Below are positions 9,772 through 17,352 of a DNA stretch of 64,000 nucleotides, piece after piece; the stretch's first letter is position 1, and the number at the start of each line of letters is the position of its first letter. This DNA comes from Thermoleophilaceae bacterium (GTDB lineage: Bacteria > Actinomycetota > Thermoleophilia > Solirubrobacterales > Thermoleophilaceae), in contig DASUWY010000017.1 of assembly GCA_036378175.1 (NCBI GenBank), forward strand, positions 62,001 to 126,000, in the 5' to 3' direction. Below the pieces are notes generated by a model. The model did no database searches. It saw only the letters and a program-made list of their open reading frames with translations, and was not told where the DNA came from. The position numbers and the translations under genes are program-made.

Positions 9772-10260
9772 CTGTCGTCTCAAAATTGGCACTGGGCACG
9801 GCTTCGCGAGCGCTCTCTCCGGGAAGCCCGGCGCATCGTCGGCAACCAGGAGGATGCGGAGGAAGCCGTGCAGGAAGCACTCGCCCGCGCCTGGCGAGCG
9901 CATCGGCGCGCCGGTGGGATCGAGAGTCCCACCGCGTGGCTCCTCCAGATCACGCGCAACGAGTCGCTGCGCGTGCTCGAGCGGAGGGCCCGGCTGCGCA
10001 GGCGCGAGCTGCCCGACCGCTCCGTGGAAGAGCCGTGCGCGGAGGACGGGCAGATCGAGCAGCTCGTGTCCCAGGCGCCCACGCGGCAGGCCCTCCACCG
10101 CCTCGATCCCGCCGACCGGACCCTGCTCCTGCTTCGCTACGGCGAGGATCTCACGCAGCCGGAACTCGCCAAGCGGCTGGATTTACCGGAGGGCACAGTT
10201 AAGGTTCGACTACACAGGATTCGTAAACGATTCGCGGACGCTCTAGAGGAGTGCGCTTGA
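9772..10260 (+). CDS. ECF-type RNA polymerase sigma factor, apparent CTG start
   Basis: The protein has about 162 residues. Region 2 is clear (REARRIVGNQEDAEEAVQEALARAWRAHR, then SPTAWLLQITRNESL), as is region 4 (LDPADRTLLLLRYGEDLTQPELAKRLDLPEGTVKVRLHRIRKRF). The first ATG/GTG/TTG in frame (GTG 9868) would delete the first helix of region 2. The coding pattern continues upstream to an in-frame stop at 9736-9738. The only candidate start in that space is CTG 9772, preceded by AAGGAG (9754-9759) and GGAGG (9763-9767). No anti-sigma factor is adjacent. Instead the gene overlaps a winged-helix regulator gene (TTGA), which may serve as its partner. Confidence 0.78.
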   Translation: MSSQNWHWARLRERSLREARRIVGNQEDAEEAVQEALARAWRAHRRAGGIESPTAWLLQITRNESLRVLERRARLRRRELPDRSVEEPCAEDGQIEQLVSQAPTRQALHRLDPADRTLLLLRYGEDLTQPELAKRLDLPEGTVKVRLHRIRKRFADALEECA

Positions 10261-10895
10261 AACCACACGCCGACATCACCGACACAGAGACCGTAAAGGC
10301 CCTCTCCCACCCCCTGCGGGTGCAGATCCTGCGCCTGCTCGAGGAGAAGGACGCGAGCCCTGTGGAAATCGCCACCGCGCTTGGGCTGCCCGTGAACCGG
10401 GTGAGCTACCACATGCGCCAGCTCGCGCGGTTCGACCTCATCAAGCTCGTGAAGACCACGCCGCGGCGGGGCGCCGTGGAGCATCACTACCGGCTGCAGT
10501 CGCGCCCGCGGATCAGCGACAAGGCGTGGGGCCAGGTGCCGGAGATCGTCAAGCAGGCGATGACGGGCGCTGCCGTGCAGGGCATTCTCGAGCTCGTGCA
10601 CACGAGCGCCGCCGCCGGCGGCTTCGACCGCAAGGACGCGCACCTCAGCCGCTCGGACATGACGCTCGACGAGCGCGGCTGGAAGGAGCTCTCCACGGAG
10701 CTCGAGGCCACGCTCAAGCGGCTCGACAAGATCTCCGGCGCGGCCGCCGACCGGCTGAAGAAGGCGGATCACGACGGGCAGACGCGCGGCACGGTGGTGC
10801 TCGCACTGCTCGAGACGCCCACCGTTCCGGACGCGCCCCCTAAGAGCCTGGGCAAGCCGGGCCGCAAGCGGAGCCGCGCGCGCACGGCCAGCTAG
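10257..10895 (+). CDS. ArsR-like winged helix-turn-helix regulator
   Basis: This is a roughly 212-residue DNA-binding protein. Residues about 8-75 form an ArsR/HTH_20 winged helix (ALSHPLRVQILRLLEEKDASPVEIATALGLPVNRVSYHMRQLARFDLIKLV). The rest is a helical domain ending in a basic tail (GRKRSRARTAS). There is no Cys metal site, so it is not a classical metal sensor. TTG 10257 is chosen because AGAGGA (10245-10250) sits 6 nt upstream and the TTG overlaps the sigma-factor stop as TTGA. GTG 10251 is in frame but has no spacing for a ribosome-binding site. Coupling to the ECF sigma gene suggests a joint regulatory circuit. Confidence 0.82.
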   Translation: MKPHADITDTETVKALSHPLRVQILRLLEEKDASPVEIATALGLPVNRVSYHMRQLARFDLIKLVKTTPRRGAVEHHYRLQSRPRISDKAWGQVPEIVKQAMTGAAVQGILELVHTSAAAGGFDRKDAHLSRSDMTLDERGWKELSTELEATLKRLDKISGAAADRLKKADHDGQTRGTVVLALLETPTVPDAPPKSLGKPGRKRSRARTAS

Positions 10896-10899
10896 CGAT

Positions 10900-12450
10900 C
10901 TAGAACAGGCGCGGGTGCTTCGGCTGCGTGCGCACGTTCGTCACGGTCGAGAACTGGGGCCGGTTGCCGGCCTTGTCGAACGGGATGAGCGTGATCGTGT
11001 AGCTCGTGTTCGGCCTGAGATGCGTCGCGACGATCGTGTAGGTGCCGCCGCTGCCGGCCTTCGCGCGCAGGGTGCGGCGCACCCTCTTGGTGCACCTCTT
11101 CGTCGCGCGGCCGTGCTTCACGCGGCACTTGACCTTGCGCTTGAACGCGAGCGTGGCCTTCACCTTCGCGATCCCTGAGCTGGGCGCGGAGTCGGTCACC
11201 TTCACCTTCACCGTGCACTTCGTCTTCGTGCAGGACTTGCGCGCGATCCGGAGCTTGGGAGCGGTGCTGTCCGTGGCGGGTGGCGGAGGCGGCGGGGGCG
11301 GCGGCGTGACGGGCGGGATCGGCACGAGCACGGAGTTGCTGTCGGCGAAGCCGTAGCCGCCGAGGTTGGCAGCCTTCACCTCACAGAAGATGCGACTGCC
11401 GTAGTCGCTCGCCTGGATCGTGTACGTGCTGCCGCTGCCGAGCGGGGTGCTGCTGCCCTGGCGGAAGAACTGGTACGTGAAGGTGGGGGCGTTGGCGTCG
11501 GTGGGCGTCCAGGCTCCGGGGTCGCAGGTGAGCGTCTGGCCGGGGGAGTTGCCGCCGGTCATCGACGCCGCGCCGGTCTGGACCGGTGCCGGAGGCGGGT
11601 CGGAGGCGACGAAGTCCTTCACGTTGTCCTCGGCGATGCGCGTGTAGATGCCGGGGAACGTGTGTTGCGCGCAGCCGATGCCGGAGTCCACGAGGCCCGC
11701 GAGCTCGTAGGTCGTTGTGGGCGAGGGATCCGTGTCGTAGACGATCGGCCCGCCGCTGTCGCCCTGGCACGAGTCCGGGATGGTGGCCGGATCCGCGCCA
11801 TCGCCGGCGCAGAAGAGCAGAGCCGGGTCAACGGTCACGCTCTGCGCGGCGTAGTCGCTGACGCACGTGTCGTCGGCCACGAGCGGGACGTTGACCGCCT
11901 GCAGGGTGTTGCTGAAGGTAGGCGTTGCCGAGCCGTCCGGAGGCTCGGCGGTCATATTGCCCCAGCCGCTGACGGTGAGCGTGGTCGCCGAGGAGAACAG
12001 CCCGTTGAAAGTGGTTTTGTCGAGGATGTTGATTGGGGCCACCGTCGAGCCCAGCGTCAGTGGGCTCGACAGCGTGAGTACCGCCACGTCGTGCACGTTC
12101 GTGCTCGGGTCGTAGCGTGGGTCGAACGACAAGGCCGAAACACTCGCCGTTTGCCCAGGCGTGGTGTCTAGATTGTCTGTTCCCACGCGTACCTCGTAGT
12201 CCCCAGGGCTCGATGCCTGGTTCGTGCGGAACACGTCGTAGACGCAGTGCGCCGCCGTGATGATGTGGGTGTCGTTGATGATCACGCCACCGCAGATCCT
12301 GTCGCCGCCGGGGGCGGTGGGAGTACTCGTGGGATCGCCGCCTGCCTTGTAGAGCAGCGCCTGGAACGGGAAGTCGGTAGCCGACGCGTCAGCCCCGTTC
12401 ACGATCTTCGGCGATACGCCCGCGCGCGCCACCGGCGCCAGCGCGAGCAC
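10900..12450 (-). CDS. Secreted trypsin-like serine protease with beta-domain C-terminus
   Basis: This S1A protease has an intact triad: His68 in TAAHC, Asp121 in HDVAVL and Ser232 in CQGDSGGP. Asp226 at the S1-pocket base implies cleavage after Lys or Arg. The activation-type N-terminus is IVNGADA. After the catalytic domain (to about 280) come an Ig/fibronectin-like segment (290-378), a proline linker (379-391) and a very basic, Cys-containing beta domain (398-516) that may bind the cell wall or polyanions. The reported start, GTG 12450, truncates the signal peptide. An in-frame hydrophobic stretch continues upstream to about 12480 with only CTG as a possible start. The stop lies 5 nt from the convergent ArsR-like gene. 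Confidence 0.88.
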   Translation of the reverse strand: MLALAPVARAGVSPKIVNGADASATDFPFQALLYKAGGDPTSTPTAPGGDRICGGVIINDTHIITAAHCVYDVFRTNQASSPGDYEVRVGTDNLDTTPGQTASVSALSFDPRYDPSTNVHDVAVLTLSSPLTLGSTVAPINILDKTTFNGLFSSATTLTVSGWGNMTAEPPDGSATPTFSNTLQAVNVPLVADDTCVSDYAAQSVTVDPALLFCAGDGADPATIPDSCQGDSGGPIVYDTDPSPTTTYELAGLVDSGIGCAQHTFPGIYTRIAEDNVKDFVASDPPPAPVQTGAASMTGGNSPGQTLTCDPGAWTPTDANAPTFTYQFFRQGSSTPLGSGSTYTIQASDYGSRIFCEVKAANLGGYGFADSNSVLVPIPPVTPPPPPPPPPATDSTAPKLRIARKSCTKTKCTVKVKVTDSAPSSGIAKVKATLAFKRKVKCRVKHGRATKRCTKRVRRTLRAKAGSGGTYTIVATHLRPNTSYTITLIPFDKAGNRPQFSTVTNVRTQPKHPRLF

Positions 12451-12568
12451 GAGCGCAAGCGCGGCTAGCGCCAGCAGAAACGGGCGAGTCCATGGACGGT
12501 GCGGGGCCAGAGCACCATGTAAACACGACTTCGCCGGATTTGGTGCGCCAGGTCGGCAAACGGACGAG

Positions 12569-13699
12569 TCAGCGCGGAAGGGCGGGCGCCAGGATGCGGT
12601 ACGCCTTGATGCCCACGCCGAGTCGCTCGCGATGCTCGCTGCGAGCGGGATCGAGCTCGGTGAGCTCGCGGATGCGGTCGAGCCGGTAGCTCACCGTGTG
12701 CCGGTGAGCGTGGATGGCGGCGGCGGTGGCCTTCATGTTGCAGTCGTTCGACAGGTAGGCGTCGAGCGTGTGGAGAAGGTCGGTGGAGTACTGCTCGTCG
12801 TAGCGCACGAGCGGGGCGACGGTGTCCTCGTAGAAGCTCCGCACCTCCTCGGGGTCGGAGGCAAACGCGCGGAAGAGCAGCCGGTAGGTGCCGCCCTCGA
12901 GCGCCTCGGGATCGGGATGACCGCCCACGAGGCGAACGTCGAGCACGAGCTCCGCCTCCTCCACGGCCTGACGCAGCTCGCGCGCGCTCGAGTAGCGGGA
13001 GGACATGCCCACCGTGGCCTGAGCGCTCAAGCGTGCCGCCAGCTTGCGCGCGTGCTCGAAGCTGCCGGGCAGGATCGCGTACACGCGGTCCCCGCCCACC
13101 GCTTCGGCGAGAGCGTCGGGCCGCTCGGCGGCGATCACCGCGAGCAGGCGGCCCGGCGCGCGGTTGCGCGGCACCGCGCACAGGGCCACAGCGCCGTCGG
13201 AGAGGTCGGTGCCGAGCCGCCGGGCCCGCCGCAGCAGATCGGCCTCGTCCACCTCGTCCACGCGCAACAGCTCCTCGATGAACGACCCTCGCAGCTGATG
13301 CTCCGTCTCCTCGCGGGCCTCCACCACCGCCACCTCCGTCAGAGCGGCCACCGCGGCCACATGCAGGTACTCGCCGGCGTTGGTCACGCCGTGCCCGAGC
13401 ATGAGCACCGAGCCGAGCTCCTTGCCACCCGAGCTGATCGGCACCTCGGCCACGACGTCGTCGGGCATCTCCGGGCGGCCGCCCGCGAGCTTCGAGGACA
13501 CGTAGCGCTCGTAGCGCGCCCACGCGTCCACCGGCACGCCCACACGCGGCACCACCACCGCCACCGGAGCGCCCACGTGCTCCGCGGCTATCGCGGCGAT
13601 CCGCTCGAGTCCCTCACCCGCCAGCACGGCGCCCACCATCTGGAGGTGGGCGCCGCGTGGCGATGGAAGAGGCTCTGGACTGGTCACGGACAGAGTCAC
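12569..13699 (-). CDS. PucR/CdaR-family transcriptional regulator coupled to glnA
   Basis: This is a 376-residue regulator. The N-terminal half resembles a GAF-like sensor (LERIAAIAAEHVGAPVAVVVP). The C-terminus is the HTH_30 domain of PucR/CdaR proteins (LLHTLDAYLSNDCNMKATAAAIHAHRHTVSYRLDRI). The GTG start at 13697-13699 overlaps the glnA stop as GTGA, so the two genes are translationally coupled. This suggests a role in nitrogen or amino-acid control, perhaps autoregulating the amt-glnA block. That is inferred from position only. A longer frame upstream to 14110 lies antisense-like within glnA and was rejected. Confidence 0.87.
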   Translation of the reverse strand: MTLSVTSPEPLPSPRGAHLQMVGAVLAGEGLERIAAIAAEHVGAPVAVVVPRVGVPVDAWARYERYVSSKLAGGRPEMPDDVVAEVPISSGGKELGSVLMLGHGVTNAGEYLHVAAVAALTEVAVVEAREETEHQLRGSFIEELLRVDEVDEADLLRRARRLGTDLSDGAVALCAVPRNRAPGRLLAVIAAERPDALAEAVGGDRVYAILPGSFEHARKLAARLSAQATVGMSSRYSSARELRQAVEEAELVLDVRLVGGHPDPEALEGGTYRLLFRAFASDPEEVRSFYEDTVAPLVRYDEQYSTDLLHTLDAYLSNDCNMKATAAAIHAHRHTVSYRLDRIRELTELDPARSEHRERLGVGIKAYRILAPALPR

Positions 13700-15039
13700 G
13701 TCACCGCCAGATAGCGATCGAGCTCCCACGGCGTCACCTGCACGCGGTAGTCCGACCACTCCGCCCTCTTCAGATCGATGTAGCGGGAGAAGATGTGCTC
13801 CCCGAGCGCCCGCTCCACGAGCGCCGACTGCGCCATCTCCTCGATCGCCTCTCCCAGGGTCTCGGGCAGCTGGCCAACTCCCATGGCCGCCCGCTCCGAC
13901 TCGCTGAGGTCGTACAGGTTGCTCTCGATCGGATCGGGCAGCTCGTAGCCCCGCTCGATCCCCTCGAGTCCCGCCTGCAGCAGAGCTGCGAACGTGAGGT
14001 ACGGATTGCACGACGGGTCCGGACAGCGCAGCTCGGCCCGCGTCGCCGCCTCCTTGCCGGGGTGGTACAGCGGCACCCGCACGAGCGCCGAGCGGTTGCG
14101 CCGCGACCACGCGATGTACACCGGCGCCTCGTAGCCCGGCACGAGCCTCTTGTACGAGTTCACCGACGGCGCGAACAGCGCAGCAAGCTCACGCGCGTGC
14201 CGCAGCTGCCCGGCGATGAACGACTTGCCGACGTCCGAAAGGAAGTACTGGTCGTCCGGATCGAAGAATGCGTTGCGCCCGCCGGTGAACAGCGACTGGT
14301 GCGTGTGCATTCCCGAGCCGTTCTCGCCGAACAGCGGCTTGGGCATGAAGGTCGCGTAGCAGCCGTGCTGCATCGCCACCTCCTTCACCGCGATCCGGTA
14401 GGTCATCGTGGCGTCCGCCATCGTCAGGCCCTCGGCGTAGCGCATGTCGATCTCGTGCTGGGAGGGACCGACCTCGTGGTGCGTGTACTCCACCGGGATG
14501 CCGAGGTCGCGCAGCGTGCGCACCACGTCGCGGCGGAAGTCGGAGGCCACGTCGAGGGTGGTGAGGTCGAAGTAGCCGCCCCTGTCGAGCACCTCCGTGC
14601 CCCTGTCGTCCTTGAACAGGAAGAACTCGAGCTCGGGTCCGAGGTAGTAGTGGTCGAAGCCCATCTCGGCCGCGCGCTCGAGCGCACGCTTCATCACGTA
14701 GCGCGGATCGCCCTCGTACGGCTCGCGGTCCGGCGTGAGTACGTCGCAGAACATGCGCCCCACCGGGTTCTCCTTGCGCCAGGGCAGGAGCTTGAACGTG
14801 GACGGGTCGGGCATCGCGACCATGTCCGACTCCTCGATCCGGTTGAAGCCGGTGATCGACGAGCCGTCGAAGCCCATGCCCTCCTCGAGCGCGCCCGGCA
14901 GCTCCTCGGCGCCGACCGCGAATGACTTGATCTGGCCGAGGATGTCCGTGAACCAGAAGCGGACGAACTCGACTCCCTCGGCCTCGACGCGCGCGAGAAC
15001 GTCGCCTGCGCTGTCGTGGGTCTCTTCGATTGTGGCCAT
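13696..15039 (-). CDS. glnA: Glutamine synthetase, type I-alpha
   Basis: This 447-residue cytoplasmic enzyme condenses ammonia and glutamate to glutamine with ATP. Signature blocks: GFDGSSITGF (residues about 56-65), the Mg/glutamate site LGPELEFF, the ATP-site KPLFGENGSGMHTHQSLF, and RAELRCPDPSCNPYLTFA. The length and the pattern around the NLYDL loop (Tyr376, followed by SESERAAMG) fit GSI-alpha (Bacillus-like, about 440 aa). GSI-beta enzymes of 470 aa are the adenylylated type, so control by adenylylation is unlikely. The start is ATG 15039, with a purine-rich AGGAAAGGA upstream. It lies downstream of amt on the same strand, with a strong hairpin between them, and is coupled to a PucR gene. 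Confidence 0.95.
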   Translation of the reverse strand: MATIEETHDSAGDVLARVEAEGVEFVRFWFTDILGQIKSFAVGAEELPGALEEGMGFDGSSITGFNRIEESDMVAMPDPSTFKLLPWRKENPVGRMFCDVLTPDREPYEGDPRYVMKRALERAAEMGFDHYYLGPELEFFLFKDDRGTEVLDRGGYFDLTTLDVASDFRRDVVRTLRDLGIPVEYTHHEVGPSQHEIDMRYAEGLTMADATMTYRIAVKEVAMQHGCYATFMPKPLFGENGSGMHTHQSLFTGGRNAFFDPDDQYFLSDVGKSFIAGQLRHARELAALFAPSVNSYKRLVPGYEAPVYIAWSRRNRSALVRVPLYHPGKEAATRAELRCPDPSCNPYLTFAALLQAGLEGIERGYELPDPIESNLYDLSESERAAMGVGQLPETLGEAIEEMAQSALVERALGEHIFSRYIDLKRAEWSDYRVQVTPWELDRYLAVT

Positions 15040-15147
15040 TCGGTGTGTGTTTCCTTTCCTTCGGTGCGGGTCTCGAGCTGGACGCTAGGGCTGGATTCCC
15101 TGAGGGTCTTTGTCCCGATGTCCAAGAATTCGGGCCGCGTTTCCGCC

Positions 15148-15167
15148 CCGGGGGCGACCGCCCCCGG
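15148..15167 (-). terminator. GC-rich hairpin after amt
   Basis: The arms CCGGGGGCG and CGCCCCCGG fold into a strong stem, starting a few nucleotides after the amt stop on the minus strand and about 110 nt before the glnA start. There is no U-tract. It could terminate amt transcription, protect the message end, or set the amt:glnA ratio by partial read-through. Confidence 0.55.
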
Positions 15168-15171
15168 AGCC

Positions 15172-16536
15172 CTAGCTGGGCTCCGGAAGCGGCGTGTGCG
15201 GGGGTGGCGTGACGGGTCGCTCGGCGGTTCCGGACGGGAACGCCAGCGACGGCACGTCGGACGGATACACCTCGTGACCGTGCACGGCGAGGTCGCCCGT
15301 CTCCATGTCGTTCTCCGTCATGCGAAGGGGAACGAAGATGCCCACGAGCTTGAGGAGAACGAACGTGCCGATCGCCGAGAACGCGATCACCCACAGTGCG
15401 GTGAGCGCCTGCCAGCCGAGCAGGTGCCCGCCGTCGCCCGAGATGAGCCCGGGCGCGGCGCCCATCGCCGAGTTGGCGAAGATGCCGGTGAGCAATCCGC
15501 CGGCCAGGCCGGCGAAGCCGTGCGTGTACACCACGCCCAGCGTGTCGTCCACGTTGCGGAACAGCGCCGTGCGGCTCAGGTAGTTGAGCGCGAAGTACAC
15601 GATCGTCGCCGCGATCACGCCGATGATCAGCGCGCCCCAGCCGTTCACGAAGCCGGCCGCGGGCGTGATCGCCACGAGGCCGGTGATCATGCCGTTCACG
15701 CTGCCGATCAGGCTCGGCTTGTTGCCGGTGGCGTAGTCCCAGCCCACCCACACGAGGAACGCCACCGCCGTGCAGAGGTTGGTGTTGAGAACGGCGGCCG
15801 AGGCGATGTCGTTCACGAGATACGGGTCGCCGCCGTTGAAGCCGTTCCAGCCGAGCCACAGGAGCCCGGCGCCAACCGCCACCATCGCGAGGTTGTTGGG
15901 CGCGTCCACCTCACGGTCGCGCTGGAGGCGCGGCCCGATCACTGCCGCGGCCACGAAGCCCGACACGCCGGCCGCGAGGTGAATCACGTAGCCGCCTGAG
16001 AAGTCGAGCGCGCCGTGCTGGGCGAAGAAGCCGCCGCCCCAGATGAGGAACGCGTTGACGGTGTAGATCAGGCTCGTCCACAGCACCACGAACGGGATCC
16101 ACGCCTTGAAGTTGATACGGCCGAGAACGGAGCCGAGCATGAGGATCGGCGTGATCGCCGCGAACACGATCTGGAAGTACGCGAGTGTGGACTGCGGGAA
16201 CACGACCTTCCCGACGTTCGGGATGTTGCCCTGCTCTCGCAGACCGATGCTGCTGAGGATCGAGCCCGGCTTGCCGATGAGGTTCGCGAAGAAGCCGTGC
16301 TTCGCGCCGAAGATGTGGACGGGCTCGCCGAACCCCGCCTTGAAGCCGTACAGCACCCATACGACGAGCACGAGCGCGAACGCGATGAAGGCCATCATCA
16401 TCGAGTTCACGGACCAGCGCTTCTGCATCACGCCGCCGTAGAGCACCACGAGCCCCGGCACGCTCATCAGGCCGACGAGCGTCGCGGCGGTGAGCTGCCA
16501 CGACGTGTCGCCCGGACTCAACCAGTGCAGATCCAT
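15172..16536 (-). CDS. amt: Ammonium transporter Amt
   Basis: This 454-residue Amt/Mep/Rh channel has about 11 membrane helices. Recognisable features are GLVVLYGGVMQKRW in the first helices, DFSGGYVIHLAAGVSGFVAA (the conserved D-x-x-GG...H block) and the twin-His pore signature region TLGVVYTHGFAGLAGGLLTGI. The cytoplasmic tail is proline-rich (PVTPPPHTPLPEP). ATG 16536 gives a proper N-terminus (MDLHWLSPGDTSWQLTAATLVG); the frame upstream to 16605 is spurious. No glnK/PII gene is adjacent, although amt-glnK pairing is common. The neighbour is glnA with its PucR regulator, so uptake and assimilation sit together. Confidence 0.94.
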   Translation of the reverse strand: MDLHWLSPGDTSWQLTAATLVGLMSVPGLVVLYGGVMQKRWSVNSMMMAFIAFALVLVVWVLYGFKAGFGEPVHIFGAKHGFFANLIGKPGSILSSIGLREQGNIPNVGKVVFPQSTLAYFQIVFAAITPILMLGSVLGRINFKAWIPFVVLWTSLIYTVNAFLIWGGGFFAQHGALDFSGGYVIHLAAGVSGFVAAAVIGPRLQRDREVDAPNNLAMVAVGAGLLWLGWNGFNGGDPYLVNDIASAAVLNTNLCTAVAFLVWVGWDYATGNKPSLIGSVNGMITGLVAITPAAGFVNGWGALIIGVIAATIVYFALNYLSRTALFRNVDDTLGVVYTHGFAGLAGGLLTGIFANSAMGAAPGLISGDGGHLLGWQALTALWVIAFSAIGTFVLLKLVGIFVPLRMTENDMETGDLAVHGHEVYPSDVPSLAFPSGTAERPVTPPPHTPLPEPS

Positions 16537-16696
16537 AGCCCCTTGTCTTCCTTTCTTTCGACCAGCCCCTAGATGACGCCGCAAGCCTGCGGGGCGGGCC
16601 GTCACGGGACTACGTACGGCGGGCCAAAGATCGGCGTGCGGATTTCGCCCGCGTGTCGGTACCGGGGTGCGTTACGCGCCCATAAGGTGCTTCGCG

Positions 16697-17008
16697 ATGC
16701 CTCTCGAGGGACATTGGAAGCGGGTGAACACGCCGTTGCGCCGGCTCACGCCGCGGGAGCGCCGGGTGGGGCTGGCGGCGTTTGCGATCAGCGTGGTGAC
16801 GGTGCTCGCCCTGGTGCTCGCAACCGTCGGCGATTCGCGCCCGGGACCGAAGCCCGGCTGCATCTACGCGATCGTTCCAGGCGTGATGGGCGCCACGCCG
16901 GTGGACGAATGCGGCGCACACGCGGGGCGCACGTGCGCCCTGCACGTCTCGCTGCACGATCCAGGCTCGAAGGCCATCCGCGAGAGCTGCCGGCGGGCGG
17001 GCCTGTGA
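16697..17008 (+). CDS. Small membrane protein of unknown function
   Basis: This is a 103-residue protein from ATG 16697 (GTG 16667 would add 10 residues). A basic cytoplasmic N-terminus (LRRLTPRERR) precedes one transmembrane helix (VGLAAFAISVVTVLALVLATVG). An extracytoplasmic domain of about 60 residues follows, with four Cys residues (PGCIYAIVPG, VDECGAHAGRTCAL, RESCRRAG) that could form two disulfides. No family is recognised. Its stop overlaps the GTG of the following zinc-ribbon gene (GTGA), so the two are coupled. Confidence 0.65.
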   Translation: MPLEGHWKRVNTPLRRLTPRERRVGLAAFAISVVTVLALVLATVGDSRPGPKPGCIYAIVPGVMGATPVDECGAHAGRTCALHVSLHDPGSKAIRESCRRAGL

Positions 17009-17268
17009 CCTCACTTCCCGGGCTGCCCGACGACCGCGCGTTCTCGCGCGAGGTGTTCCAGCACGCCCTGGACCGCAAGGGCGCGGTGCACAAGTGCGAG
17101 GCGTGCGGCAGCGACAAGTGGGTGGTGTCGCAGAGCCTGATGCTGCTGCAGGCGCTGCTGCCCGACGGCGCCGTGCAGCCGGGGCACGGCGTGGAGGTGG
17201 TGCCGGTGTTCTGCAACCACTGCGGCCTCATCCGCCTGCACGCGACGTCGATCCTCGTGGCGGATTAG
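17005..17268 (+). CDS. Small zinc-ribbon protein
   Basis: This 87-residue protein begins at GTG 17005, which overlaps the previous stop as GTGA. It carries two CxxC knuckles, CEACGSDKWVV (about residues 31-41) and CNHCGLIRLHA (about 70-80), spaced like a rubredoxin/zinc-ribbon fold. The intervening segment is hydrophobic (SLMLLQALLPDG). The function is not recognised. Co-translation with a one-helix membrane protein suggests a small membrane-associated module. A longer frame in the same phase reaches 16573, but coding features begin here. Confidence 0.68.
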   Translation: MTSLPGLPDDRAFSREVFQHALDRKGAVHKCEACGSDKWVVSQSLMLLQALLPDGAVQPGHGVEVVPVFCNHCGLIRLHATSILVAD

Positions 17269-17281
17269 TGGCGCGAAGCGT

Positions 17282-17343
17282 TGCGTTGGATGTTGTCCAT
17301 GACATGCATGGTTAAGTCCCAACGCATGAGGTTCAGCCCTCAT
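17282..17343. terminator. Inverted repeats between convergent genes
   Basis: In the 84-nt convergent gap, TGCGTTGG (17282-17289) pairs perfectly with CCAACGCA (17319-17326) across 29 nt. ATGAGG (17326-17331) pairs with CCTCAT (17338-17343) across 7 nt. They probably end transcription of the zinc-ribbon gene and the LysR gene. No U-tract is seen. Confidence 0.4.
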
Positions 17344-17352
17344 TGCTGCAGT

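Noticed and set aside
13906-13920. Adenylylation site of glutamine synthetase at Tyr376 (NLYDL)
   Set aside because: The 447-residue length and flanking pattern fit GSI-alpha, which is not adenylylated in characterised members. The Tyr alone is not evidence.
12465-14110. Extended minus-strand frames upstream of the PucR gene and beside the protease gene
   Set aside because: They run through glnA or the PucR gene in the wrong frame. The real PucR start is the GTG overlapping the glnA stop.
15040-16700. glnK/PII gene next to amt
   Set aside because: I looked on both strands around amt. The neighbours are glnA and an unrelated small membrane protein gene; no PII-like sequence (T-loop YRG-like motif) is present.
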